A stretch of DNA of 60,791 nt, from positions 1,264,104 to 1,324,894 of the forward strand of contig BFEA01000255.1 in NCBI GenBank assembly GCA_003427395.1. The letters are read 5' to 3'. This document shows positions 46,977-58,713 of this stretch, piece by piece (positions within the stretch are counted from its first letter, which is position 1; the number at the start of each line of letters is the position of its first letter). The translations under genes and the position numbers were made by a program. This stretch comes from Chara braunii (Eukaryota > Streptophyta > Charophyceae > Charales > Characeae). Below the pieces are notes generated by a model that made no database searches, was not told the DNA's origin, and saw only the letters and a program-made list of their open reading frames with translations.

Positions 46977-49152
46977 GTCTTCCCGGACCTTTTTAAACGA
47001 CGTCCCCGTCGCACCAAGTATTTATATTCAACTATAGTCTTCTGAAGAGGTACATGATAACTCCCTCGAGTTCTCAACTTCAGTTGAAACGGTCATCTAG
47101 CTGTATCAATACTAGACCTTGTTTCCTTAAGACAATTCGTGCAGAAGTCAAGGTTCAAAGACACCCTTCAATCCCTTATCAGAAATAGAAATNTATAATA
47201 GCTGAGTAATCGGCTAAGCACAAACACTTCTCAACCTCTAACTTAACGAAGTGGATAACCCATTTCCCACCCACTACAATCACGGACAGAAGTAATCCAA
47301 AACCACTCTTAGGATCACAACATCCCCGGTCTCTTTGAGCGATATTTTACCGCGCCGGACACACTAATCATCCCACCACTGACTAAGACTCAGACTCAGT
47401 GGCGGGTCAAATTTTAGGAGCTCAGTCTCTAGGTATGTTCTTCACTTTTCACCCATCAATTACTCAACTCGGTCGATCCATACACTCTCGCATAANCTCT
47501 CTCTCAAAACAACTTCACTATGGGACCAGACATCTCAATTTTTCGGCTAATCTAGAAGACTAGGGTGTTTGACTTCATCATGCGTACCACAAATGTACCT
47601 TATGGGCAGGGCCCCGTTAAGCCCAGTCCCACAAGGTACTATCACCATTCAAAAGCCACTCATTTTGCTAACCCATCAAAGGTGTGGTTGGTGATGTTCG
47701 CTTAGTCTTTCAAAGTAAAGAAAATCACCCCTCTTCCCCATAAATCNTACCTTTATGAGTGAGGTCCTTCACTTTTGTCACACATTTTACCAATCAAACC
47801 CATAGGTTTTGCTCAGTGAGCGACTCTCATAATCTTCCTCTAAATAAAGTTTCAACACCACTTTCAATCAGGACTATAGCCGATTGGAGGGCCCCATAAC
47901 CAGGCCGATCCTTCCTGTCGTAGATGACACTCCCACCGGCTATTAGTCAAAACTTTTAGCTCTTCTGAGGAAGTCTTAATCATGGAAGTCCCCGTCACAG
48001 ACTAGACCGCTTATGACCTATAATAAGTTGAGTAAAGGACTCACAACCAGCCTTACCAACTTTTACGTGACTACGCAAGTAGGGATGCCGAATTGAACGG
48101 ATCTTTCCTTACTCCCTGCCACACACAGAACCACCCGGGACTCACAGGCACTGGTCGGGTAAGGGCTTTCTTACATGACAGGTTTCCCTGCCGCAGATGA
48201 CACGCTTACTGGCAGATGAGGCCCACAGAGTGGAACTGCCGATTAGGCCGAGGATAGCACTCTGACTNCATAAAAATTCTCATTAGGCCACCCCCTTGCT
48301 CTCAAGGGTGAGTCTCTCATAAAACTTTTTAAGACTCCTCCCACTCTGAAGGANAATCACCCATANAAATCTCTCAGCTATCCTCCCACTCATGGATGAA
48401 TTTGTTTATAAAACCTTAAAACATCCTTNACTTAGCAATAAACCCAAAATCCTTGTCAGGCCGCCCCTGGGCATAACCTCTTCCTTAATATGATTTTCTG
48501 GACTCTTTGAACCTTCCAGAAATATCCCACAAATAATCACACTTTCTTCACTCCACCATTAATCAAGGTAGTACACAAAAAGACTCACAAGGCCACTTTG
48601 TTGAGAATGCCAATGACAACCGAAACACGCACGATCCTGCACCCTGGGGGAATCAAAACTCATACCCAAAAAATAATTCCCTAAGAGAAAATCAGGTCAC
48701 CCCAAGTCTCACATCCTTAGAAACCTCAAATCACCACAATTCCATATCCTAATCAACAAAAGACCTTGTATAGCGCCTCACACAAGTCATATACGCAAAA
48801 ATAATATCAAACGTTCTCGCACAATTGGGTAAGCGTTAATCATACAGACGACAACGTCTTAAAAGATCTCCACTTGTATTTGACACAAGCTAAAGTCAGC
48901 TTAAGGAGAGGATAATCAGATCCAAAATGTACGCACAACCCCAAAAGTAAAAACGTACCCTCGATATCAGAAATATATACAAGAAAGGACCTATGTCTCA
49001 TAAAACTCATAGGTTTGGAAACAAGGGCAACATAAGCAGATAATCGCTCTTTAGTTCTATCAATTAAACGTACCGCGCTGTCACGACCTTTCGAGTGTCT
49101 ATCTATTAGTCACTTAAGATCGCTGACACNATTCTCATCTATGCAGACAACC
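46977..49152 (-). other. Region between gag and 3' LTR, no pol
   Basis: 2.2 kb in element sense after gag. No protease, RT, RNase H or integrase motif was found in any frame. Just before the LTR a purine-rich AAAAAGGTCCGGGAAGAC (minus, about 46977-46993) could serve as polypurine tract. Loosely repeated blocks (TGTCGTAGATGACAC at 47917, TGCCGCAGATGACACG at 48190) are visible but unexplained. Confidence 0.5.
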
Positions 49153-50289
49153 TTACCCCTCAATTCCTTTCTTTGCCATCTTACATCTGCGAGAGGTATG
49201 ACCAGTCTTCCCACAACAAGCACATACTATCCTCGNCCACAGTTCTCGCCCTCTTCTATTCCTTCGTCCAGTTCGACTTTCAGCTGGCGACGTCCCCTTG
49301 TCGTCACACTCCTTACTAAAATCAGATGCAGTGTGCGGCAGGGTCATACCAACTTCTCCCTGAACTCTTTGTTCCTCTATCCCTTCCTCGTTTGGAGCGT
49401 CAAGCGTCCTCTCACAGGTATGAGCTGCATCAACTCTTACTCTAGCCGGTATCTTTTTCCTCTCACCTCCCGACTCATTTTTGTTCTCTCTGCTCCACCT
49501 GTGATTTCGCCTGATGATCTCAACGTCCTTCTGGGTTCCATATTTCTAAGCATCAGAGGTGCCTACCGCAGGATCATTCGACCCCTTCTTAAGCTCGCTC
49601 TTCTCACTATCCAGCGCATTCTTTCTTTTCCTCGCTTCCCGCAGGGTATGACAGAGATACTGGTTGAAACCCTTCTGTTCAAGGTTTTTGCGGATCTTAT
49701 CCCATATTAGTCTCCCCTCTGTTCCACGAATCAAATCTCGCTGTTCTACATTCGTAAAGTTCACGAGGAAGACAAAGCATTTGTCATGTTCTGACAGTGC
49801 CCAGACCTTACGCGATGCGCGCTCATACTCTGCCTGGAAGTGCCCGACTGACACATAACTATACCGATCTATTTTCTCAAGATCGTCTTTGGTCAGTTGT
49901 TCCTCACCTAGTCGGTACTTATTCCACATGTCATCATATAATTTGTTCTATGACGTTCCTGCCCTTCTGATCAGCCCACTGACTTCCCCATGCAGACCTA
50001 CATGGATATACTTTACAACCTCCTTCAGCATCTGCTCCTCATTCCATTTGCAATGAGTTGCTATCTGCCCAAACTTTTCGAGGAAGTTAGAGACATGATA
50101 ACCCTTAAAGAAGTTGATCTCAACCTTGGGCAGACTGTCTCGCTCCCAATCTCGCATACCCAATAGAGAGGCAAGTTCCTCGACCCCAATCCTTCCCTGA
50201 GGCTCCTCCATCTCGAGCTTCCTCGACCCCATCACCTGTTGAACAACAACGAGCGACGTTAGGGTCGCGACTCGAAGGAAGTTATGCAA
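49153..50289 (-). pseudogene. gag of the giant-LTR element, one frame with two in-frame TAG codons
   Basis: A single minus-strand frame of about 379 codons runs from an ATG at 50289 to TAA at 49153, interrupted only by TAG at 49950-49948 and TAG at 49548-49546. Gag forms the particle that packages element RNA. Visible parts: N-terminal half with VEINFFKGYHVSNFLEKFGQIATHCKWNEEQ, RKYRLGEEQ-type KYRLGEEQLTKDDLEK, GHFQAEYERASRK, FLVNFTNVEQRDLIRG, LIWDKIRKNLEQKGFNQ; a charged linker; and a perfect zinc knuckle CACCGKTGHTSRRC (C-x2-C-x4-H-x4-C) near the C-terminus. One codon contains N. The start is the first in-frame ATG after an upstream stop and is not certain. The Gag lineage matches the remnant at 8.6-8.9 kb. 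Readthrough of both TAGs is possible but unproven; simple decay is the plain reading. Confidence 0.85.
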
Positions 50290-52356
50290 TTAAATCTAAT
50301 GCAGAATATATCCCACTAAAATCATTATGTTCTCATCATGAAGGCACATATAAGAATCTATTCAAAATAACGGCGTTACCGAAGAGAGTCTTTAAATAAG
50401 TATCCACTTAAAACAAAACATGGATATTCACTAATAGATCCTTCTGATCATAACTCAGGCATTAACCACTTATAGTTCTTATTATCAGGGCAGGGCACCA
50501 TATACATACGTCACGTAGGTGGATACTCAAAACATGAGTCCAAAATGCAGTACAACCCNTGATTAAATATACTCACAACAATAATCTCAACATAATAAGC
50601 ACAACATATTGACAAAGGTTGTAACTGAAGAACACGACAATCCTTAATAAACAACCACATGAAACCAACTCAACTGCCAATTATATAACAAGGTAATCTC
50701 CAACAATATTCTATGAAGCAAAAATAAAACTTGTAATGAGTAAATAACATGATACAATTGTTACCCCTTCAACTCTTAAGCGAAGCATATATTACAGAGG
50801 GGCGGTGTAATCCTCATGAGATAACATCTCGACTCCTGAACCCCGCTCTAAAGATCGAGCCTCACCGCATCCCTCTCTGATTTCAGCGCTTGTTCCTTAC
50901 TAATCCTATCGTGGCCAGACGGACAACCCCATTCATACTCATCTAGGCAAACGAATAGNGAATTCGCTCCTTTACAAGTATGGTAGCCCTACTTAACATG
51001 GAACGAGCTTAGGTCTACTTTAGGACCGCTCTTGTTAAGCAGTAGTTGTTCCACTTAACCATGATAGTGTCAGCAAGGGTAACAAGCCATTTCCTNCTCT
51101 CTCAACAGATAATGTAGTTACTCTCCCATCNCAGGAAAAACAACAACACCCCACTAACGGACCATGAACATAGTTCCGGCGTGGGTCTCACTATCANTTT
51201 CGAAACTAATAACCGCTTCCTCAAGCCTCATCGAAGGGGTAACAACTCAAGAATGCGCTTCCACTGAGGANAAAATTATACACGCCGACTAACCCCTTTT
51301 GGGAAGAACCACCCTCCAGAGAAGCAAGTCACCCCATTCACCCCTGGTCCCATGCCAAACGTGGGTTTCATGCAGAATCTACGTCCTCGTGGAAGGCAAT
51401 CCATACATACGCCATCTATCAGACATCAAACAAACCATAATAAAAGCACACGTATAGAGACAACCCAATAGGCCATCATAAANGCAGTATTAACACATAG
51501 GCCTCTCTTCGGACTAGCCAAACTGCTATCCTAGCGACCACTACTTATCGAGATTTATCGATAGTTAGCCAGACAGTCCGCAAGCGACTCAAATCATCAC
51601 CAACTCACACTATCGAAGAGTCTAAGCATCGTACTGGCCGTAGTACCTATCATATCACATCTTAACCTGGGCTCAAGGAAATATTTTTACAATTAAACTC
51701 CTCACTTCGCACTTTATCAGTTATCCCCTCACCCATGCTGCCCCCGTGTTAGCAACATTCTTTAACGCAGGGGTCATATGACTAAGGGAAATGCTTCATC
51801 TTAACTTGACTATCCCCCAAAGCAGGTCTAACACACCAATCCCGTAACGAGTCAATTAGCCTTGGATTCCAATCGTATGCATACTTAGCAATGTCAGTTC
51901 CACCTTATCCATTTTTAGCCGCATCGAGTCTGCAAAGCACTGCCCAAACTCATCAATCGTTAAAGTTAAAGAGCCTCTCCACTCCATTTAATCGCATACT
52001 AGGCAGTGCTCACAGCGCATAGTCAAGGCGCTTATCGACCTCAAGCAACCCTTACTGCATCACTCAAACCCCACTCACGGAATTAACCGTCACTTCATGC
52101 TTTACCAAATACCATATATGATCAACCATTCCTCCTAACCCGGTCGATAGGGCAGAAGCGATCATTCTCCGCGGATTATCAACCCGCCTCGAATCAAGGC
52201 TCGATTCCTAGGGGTCACTCAGTCTTTTCAGTACTTCCAACGATAGTCAACATATTAGCCAATCGCTCATACAAGTTTACAAAACTTCTCAGCTGCCTAT
52301 TTCTCATTTCCATACCCGGGTGTCGTTCCACCAGGGACAACGTTAGGCAGCCGTCA
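50290..52356 (-). other. Long 5' leader between primer site and gag
   Basis: About 2.07 kb without a credible open frame, several single Ns, mostly unstructured by eye. Long leaders are common in large plant gypsy elements. Nothing else is recognised. Confidence 0.5.
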
Positions 52357-52374
52357 TCCCCGGCAACGGCGCCA
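52357..52374 (-). promoter_or_regulatory. Primer-binding site complementary to tRNA-Asp(GUC)
   Basis: Minus strand reads TGGCGCCGTTGCCGGGGA, two bases after the LTR end GCGCGACA. It is an 18/18 complement of the 3' end of plant-type tRNA-Asp (TCCCCGGCAACGGCGCCA). This fixes the strand, the 5' LTR (E) and the boundary at 52377. Confidence 0.93.
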
Positions 52375-52376
52375 CC

Positions 52377-55300
52377 TGTCGCGCACATCGGTCCGGCACG
52401 CACGAGGCAGCGCGGGACCCTCCCGGTCTCGTCACGCAAGAGTTGAATTTTAAATCCTTCGTCGTGAATATACATGGAGCTTCCGCAAGCCGCTCCGAGT
52501 GCGACAGCCATACCTCTCGCGAGCCCCTACGACAGGATAGGGCCTACGCGAGGCACAACTGACCTCCACCTTACGAGAGTTGTCACCTCCCTTTGGTGGG
52601 CGTATCCCCGCCGAGCTACCNGTCCACAGTACGAAAGCTAATCAGTTGCAATCGCAGAGGTGGACCAGCCGAGGGCGTTTCTCGTTCGCTGTAACATAGG
52701 GGGTACGTGCGGTAATATGCCTATCGGACCCGCACGCGAACCGACATCTTGGGGGGCTGAGGTCCCAAGCGCGACTCNTCGTCGGTCGACTATGACGCAT
52801 CCCACACACTACGCGCACTCCACTCTACGAACACAAAAATAAAACACAGACACACACATCAACAACGCGACAACACTCNTAGTCCCTTCAGTAGCCGTCC
52901 CATAACTTTCCAATGCGGAAATCGAATAGGCGTTGCGCGCNAGACTTAGTATAAAAACCGCGCGGACGCAGGGCTAACTCATATCGACACGCAATGCAAG
53001 CGTACACAAGCGGTCNCAATGATGGCGTACTATGTAGTACCCATAATCACGNGGCCCTCGTTAATCTCGAGGGTCGCGTTCGACACTCAAGTGTCGGCTG
53101 ACACGCGCCTTGAGGGTTAGTCTCTCAACGCTGGACAACCGCCATGCGCGGTTGAGGACCACACACCCTCTTCTGCACCTTATGCAGAGCGGGTGGTACA
53201 CAGGTCCATACCTGTGGTGGCAGTCGTTTCTTACTGCCCTGGAGATGAGTCCCACTCCGGGCCTGGGCGAAAGTCAAGGGGTTNGACTTTGACGGCCGCC
53301 ACCGACTACAATGTCCAACTATAAAAATCAATAAGCAAAATCAAACAATAATTAAATAAGCATCCCAATACTCGTATATCGAGTCAAGACCCGAGATAAT
53401 AAACAAAAGGAGGGGGGACATAAACCCATCAGGTATGCGGATCGTGCGACACATGGTTGTCATTCTCACTGCCTCCAAAGTATGGTTCATGTACCAAACT
53501 CCAAAATACTAACCTGCATAAAACACAGGCACACACAATAGCCACATTGCCATACACCAATGTGGTTAACTTTACTGTTCCTTGTAACTTACACCACTCC
53601 TCACACACTCAANCCCCAGTCATAGTCAAAATCTCCATAAATCTCATAAGTTCTTTATAATGGCCATTTAAAANAAATTCGGTTAAAACCCTCAAAGAGA
53701 CATATCAAGTCTCAGGGCTAAGGCAATCAACATGAGGTACAGGTATAAGTAAAGTTGTGTTGTGAGCCGACAAGTCGGCGATCAACCAACCGACTTATTA
53801 NCAGTGATAATAGAAGATGATCCTCCTAGGATTTAAACTCAAGGTAGTCCAAATCGTGAATCAAACGACCAAAAGGACCTGTAACACAAGACAGGTCAAC
53901 GCCCCAGGCTAAAACCATAAGTCTCTGGAGAATAATCCCCATACCCCAATCTCTCTCAGAGCCTCTCCTAATAGCTAAGCTTAAGTCTACCTCTAAGCCA
54001 GCGCCCAAAGAAAGATAGACTCATGGCATAATCTCCCCCATCCAGGGTGGATTACCCGAATCGCCACCTGTCGAAATATAATCTAACTCCTTTAAACTAA
54101 GAAAATTTCGGCAGCGCTTCCCGTAGGAAAAGTGTCTTTCCAGAATTTATACAAGCTCAAATATNAAAGCANAAATAATTTATAACTTAAGAAAGTGAAA
54201 TTTTGTCTAACTCCCTGAATTAATAGAAATTTGGGCAGCACTCCCTTTAGAAAGGGAGACTTCCCAGATTTACACTAAGTTAGATATAAACTCAAAGGAC
54301 AACTTGAGTTCGACTTAGACAAGATTTAACTAACTCCTTAGTTTTGCAGAAATTTCGGCAGCACTCCCTTTAGAAAAATGCTCTTCCAAAATTCAAACAA
54401 AGCTAAGTCCAGAACTTGAGAATAACTTCAACTTCTCAAAGTCCAATTTTGTTTAACTCCCTGAATTAGCAAAAATTTTGGCAGCACTCCCTTTAGAAAA
54501 GGAGACTCTCCAAAGTTTTACTAAGTCAGATATAAAGAAAATACAAGCTGAACTTTGACACGTCAAGAATTGACTAACTCCTTGGATTTGTAGAAATTCC
54601 GGCAGCGCTTAAAGGGAAGAAGTTCGTTTTCGCCCGCCCGTTCCTCGTCGGAATCGGGCGAGGCAGAGGTCGAGATGGGGTTTTTTCGGCAAGGCGAGTT
54701 TGATGGTGTTGTTAGTTTGGTTGATTAGTCAGTAGGATTAGAGGTTAGTAGTAGTAGTGGTGCGTCGGGGCTATGGCGGAAGGGGGGAGGAGTGAACGGG
54801 AAGGAAGTTCTGTTAGCCCGACAGCCCTTCGGTCATTTTGGATGAATGGAGATCCGAAGTCGGGGTCTGGAGGGGAGGCGAACAGAATGGTGAGACTAGA
54901 TTTAGCCAGGAGTTAATGGAAGGGGCAGTAGGAAGGGGGGACGATGCACGGTGAGGCGGTAAGAAACGGACATGGCGGTTTACAGGGTGTATGGCGGGCT
55001 CGAATCCTTATGAATTCAGACGAGCTGGGGTCCTAACTACGGGTTAGTGACCATGGCAGGGCCGTACCCGATGTTAGAGAGGGCATGGAGCCAGGGGAAT
55101 GAAGAATAGCAACAGAACGATTATAGTAACGTATTTCCCTCGTTTTTTAGGATAGATCCATTGTCTGTTACCAGCTTTGGCTACTCTGCGCAGCAATCAG
55201 GATGTGTACACGGGGCCTAGTGCGCACGTACCCGCGGTGGGAGCATGGCCAGCACTACGGGCCATGCACGACGGAAAGGAGGGCGCCTGGTTCGGGTTAC

Positions 55301-57523
55301 TTGCATTGCTAGCGAGCCGGGACGGAAGGTTGCTAGAGTGGCTCCCCAGCCCAGCGGATGGTGGGAACCAACAGCCTGAGGGTAGTAGTGATATCGGTTG
55401 GTCATGTGCTGCTTGCTCCGCGTTCGACGCCCTCGTTTGCGCCCCGCCGTTGCCGCGCTGCCTATCCCGCCTGCATCTTGTGTGATTCTCCTCAGGCGGA
55501 CGTGTTGCTGGCGGACGTGTTGCTGTGCGGTGTGGCCGCGTTGTGGTATCGCCTGGCGCCTCGCTGCTGCGCTACAGTGGTGCCTGCCTGCAGATTGAGC
55601 TTTCCTGTCTTTACCGCTGCTGAATCCCGTAGGCTGGTTGCACGGTTTAAAACCCTACCTGTTGGGGGGGCGACACTCATTCAGTAGCGTGAGGCGATAG
55701 ATTTCGAGTTTCAGGTTGATAGGTAGTTGCCTTAGTCGGTCGCCACGTGCTAGAATCATAGGAGTTAGTTTCAATTCCTGCATTTTTTTAGCTAAGTTTA
55801 TTATACTTAGATCAATTCCTGCATTTTCTGGAATCATTTGTTATACTTGGTCTTGTATAAATCTTGGCAGGCTACTTTCTCTCCGTTTCCCTCACTCCCG
55901 CCATCGTCAGCGCAGTAGATTTTCATACTACCTCCCTCCTTACTCACTCCAGTACCAAACTAGGACCGGATTCGGGGTCGCAGCCCCCCAAAACCCCTGT
56001 CAAGGCTCTTACCTCGCTCGATTCTGTCAAGAATCGAGCGCGATACACATCCTCACGTCCGCCATAGCCTTGCTCCCCGACGTTCCCCTCGTCGAATGCA
56101 TCGGGGACGAACCCGGGTCTAGGTTTGTTCAGCCCCTTTCCTCTCCAACTAACAGCGCTACACTCCCTCCACTGCGCCTGACCAGCCTCCTCACTATCTA
56201 CGTTCTCCCTTCTCCGAATGAACCCGACACGAAAGTGCGCCCGAGTTCGCCCCCTCTCCTTCGCTGCCACTCGCTACTGGTAACCCGGTCTCCCCCGTTG
56301 CCTCACTGCCTACACTTCATCGTTCTCCTTCCCCCCCCGCTCCCGACTGCACCTCGCTCGGCCTGCTCCCTCGGCCTGCTCCGCCTGATGCTAGCGCCCG
56401 CCACCCTGTTCCTTACTGCTCATGCATCCGGTGCAGAATCCCATCCGGATTCTTTCTCCCCCGTTGCCTGCTGCTTCGCGCTGCCTCCCGTAGCCCGTCT
56501 CGCAGCTGCCTCGTCCACCCGTCGTCGTTAGCATAGTGCTCGGCCGTTGCACAACACTCTGACCAGTCCTACTGTGCTGCCGCTTGCCTCCCCGGTACTA
56601 CTACCCGCGGCTCACTGCCGCTAGTGCCGCGTCTGACGGTCGTAATGGCCCGACCCCACTGCCTGCCTTCGCCACCTGCATCCGAGTCCGACCAACGGTG
56701 AGCCCGCCCGGTACCGCTGCCAACCAGCAACCGCCTCCTCCAGGCCGCTTTTCCCCCTGGCAGATCCCGCCACCACTTCGGACCTCCAATAGCCAGATCC
56801 CACCGGGACGGCCGGTCACCGCACAGCCTACTGCAATCCTTGCACGGGCCTTGGTGAACCGGGCCCGGTGCACTTCTCGACAATAGCAGCAAGGGTCGGC
56901 ATGCTCCCTCGCTGGAGGCTTGGACACGAGTGTCGGTACTACGGGGTAGCTTCGGCGCTGTCGCAAAAACGGCCTGTAGTCGCCCTTCCGGCCATCCTGC
57001 GAACTCAACACACCCCTATGCGACCTCATCGGGCCTGAAGCATAGGTCATATACATTCAGCACCACCGCCCCCCCCCTGTCTGAAGTACAATTACGAACT
57101 CAGATCCTAACTACACCGTGGTTTTCTCTGCCACGGCGTGGTAGGGGACCTTTGCCAGCACCCCGAGCTCGCGGACCGTCAGACAAGGCCCGCACTCAAG
57201 GCCGTCGACTACCGTAACGTCTGTTAAATCCAGCGTCGCGTCCGAGTCAACGGCACGCCGGAGCCTAACCAAAATTTATACAACAATTATTTAATATAAA
57301 ATACAGAAAGACGTCGCGCGTCCCGCTGGCCCGTGACGCCGCGCACGCCTAGGCAGCGCACAGTTGCGCCTCACCGTCAAGGCTCCATGCTGCCACTCGT
57401 GCCTCTCACCCTGACAAGAGCCTATGCTTCCGCTCACGCGCACACCGTCAGGCGGCCGACGCTGCACTTGCGTGATCTGCAAAAAACACGCCAAATACCC
57501 TCATAAGGGTATTTGGTACGACA
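52377..57523 (-). mobile_element. 5' LTR E (about 5.15 kb)
   Basis: Same ends and head hairpin as D (CCAAATACCCT/AGGGTATTTGG at 57490-57516). From about 52510 to 54685 it is base-for-base like D (40115-42295) at a constant offset of 12391. The central part (54782-about 55880) is the reverse complement of D 45247-42391 with about 1.8 kb missing, including the whole class I array and the GGAAGGC block. The outer part (55.9-57.5 kb) matches D 45.36-46.98 kb with scattered substitutions. Frames such as 55716-56531 are antisense to the element. Confidence 0.8.
54665..54781. repeat. Copy of the inverted-repeat unit at the inversion boundary of LTR E
   Basis: Equivalent to D 42274-42390 (GAGGTCGAGATGGGG to TCGGGGCTATGGCGG). 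The matching right-hand unit seen in D at 45248-45363 is nearly absent in E; only a CCGCCAT remnant precedes 55907. Confidence 0.8.
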
Positions 57524-57640
57524 TCGTGGACTACCCTTGTGGTGCGTAGGCAGTGTCTGTAATAGTACCATGCATCAGCCCAAGGGGATGTGCGTCCAAC
57601 TGTGCGTCAATCTAACGCCCTGCTGGTGTCCATGCGCAAG

Positions 57641-57722
57641 GCTGCGGGGTTTTGAACCCGCAACCTTATACCACAATGCGCATTTCCAACCGGTGCTCTA
57701 ACCACTGAGCTACATCAACTGG
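57641..57722 (-). mobile_element. tRNA-like SINE head (minus)
   Basis: On the minus strand: GATGTAGCTCAGTGGTTAGA with a D-arm (GCTC/GAGC), then a 33-nt middle without a normal anticodon arm, then GCGGGTTCAAAACCCCGC (T-arm and B box). The middle is too long and the acceptor halves do not pair, so a working tRNA is not supported. It lies in the right part of the hAT-like element. Confidence 0.55.
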
Positions 57723-58218
57723 ACATGTCCTGATAAAGTAACGCCGGTGTGGGAAAAAAAAGCGGCACGCTCCAGCAATGCGGTTGCCCCTGGGCAAAAA
57801 AAAAAATCTTGAAATATTTTCCTTTGAGAAATTTGAGTTTCATTGTTGATGTTGCTGTTGTTTTAATAAAAGGATTTTAGATGTCTTTGTTGCAATGCTA
57901 TGTTGCTGATGAAATCGTGATGGTGTAAGGGATTGGCATGGGCAGGCGAGGGCTTATGCTCGTGGGTGTGGGTGAAGAAAAATTAGGTATTGGACGAGGG
58001 CGGGTGATGATACTCTTACGGGAGCAGGTGGGTGTGGGTGAGGGTTTTTTTCGGGTCATGGGCGGAGTCGGGCGTGGGTCTGAAATTTCAAAAAATATTT
58101 TGGGTGGGTGGGGTCGTCTAAAAGTAAAAAATAAAATTCTTGGGCCGGGTAGATGGGGAAAGAAAAAAATTGCACGGGTTGGGTCGAGGGTGAGGAAAAA
58201 AAAAAATGCCCACCTCTG

Positions 58219-58550
58219 TTATATCCCGAAGTGCGCTTGAGATTTCGTTACTGAAAATGCACTTTGGGATTTTTGGATTTAACTTAGTCGTAGTTTTGTT
58301 TTGGTTATATCCCGAAGTGCGTTCCGAATTTCGTTACTGAAAGTAATCTTTCTTCTTAGTGTGATTACATCTTAAAGTGCGTTCAAGATTTTATTACAGA
58401 GAATGCACTTCGGGATTTCTTGATTTTACTTAGTCATATATTTTTTGGGTGGTTGTATCCCGAAGTGCTTTTGGGATTAGGTCATCAAAAATGCGCCTCG
58501 GGATTTCCTAATTGAACAATTTTATTTTTTTTGTATGATTATATCCCTTA
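58219..58550. repeat. Dyad satellite array, block 3 (~4 units) with right TSD
   Basis: Begins with the duplicated TTATATCC and continues CGAAGTGCGCTTGAG in register with block 2. The stretch 58551-58713 is unrelated and unassigned. Confidence 0.9.
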
Positions 58551-58713
58551 GGCTGCATTGGCCGCGGGGGAAGGTCTATGACGAGCTGCACACAAGATTT
58601 GGGTCGAAGTTTTGGTGAGGGTGGACAGATGAAGGTGATCGAGGGTAGGGGAGTGTGCAGAGGGGTGCGTGTACCGAAATATTCACAGCGCGCCATTAAA
58701 TGAGAGTGCGCGT

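Larger units (their letters stand above)
39981..57523 (-). mobile_element. Non-autonomous LTR retrotransposon with giant LTRs and gag-only interior
   Basis: On the minus strand: 5' LTR E (57523-52377), primer-binding site (52374-52357), ~2.1-kb leader, gag (50289-49153), ~2.2 kb without pol, then 3' LTR D (46976-39981). LTR ends are TGTCGTACC...CGACA. No protease, RT or integrase is visible in the 5.4-kb interior, as in described TR-GAG elements, so transposition would need proteins in trans. Flanks ACTAT (left) and TCGTG (right) do not form a target duplication, and the LTRs differ by an inversion, so the two ends may not come from one insertion event. Confidence 0.8.
38732..58218. mobile_element. 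hAT-like DNA transposon (non-autonomous) carrying a nested LTR element
   Basis: The left end CAGAGCTGGGCAGTGGGCG and right end GCCCACCTCTG are terminal inverted repeats (CAGAG-TGGGC with one mismatch). Each is flanked by the same 8 bp, TTATATCC (38724-38731 and 58219-58226), which is also native satellite sequence, so the empty site can be read directly. The TIR type and 8-bp duplication are characteristic of the hAT superfamily. Both subterminal regions are rich in GGGT/GGGTCGG motifs (38.75-38.97 and 57.93-58.20 kb). Without the LTR insertion (39981-57523) the element would be about 1.94 kb. No transposase frame was found. Confidence 0.85.

Noticed and set aside
49141-49710. 189-codon plus-strand frame
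   Set aside because: Antisense to gag, which has a zinc knuckle and Gag-family similarity on the minus strand.
55716-56531. 271-codon plus-strand frame (and 45524-45985)
   Set aside because: Antisense to the LTR, spans the inversion junction in E, low-complexity Ser/Pro/Leu composition.
57641-57722. Functional tRNA gene on the minus strand
   Set aside because: D and T arms are present but the anticodon region is about 33 nt and acceptor halves do not pair.
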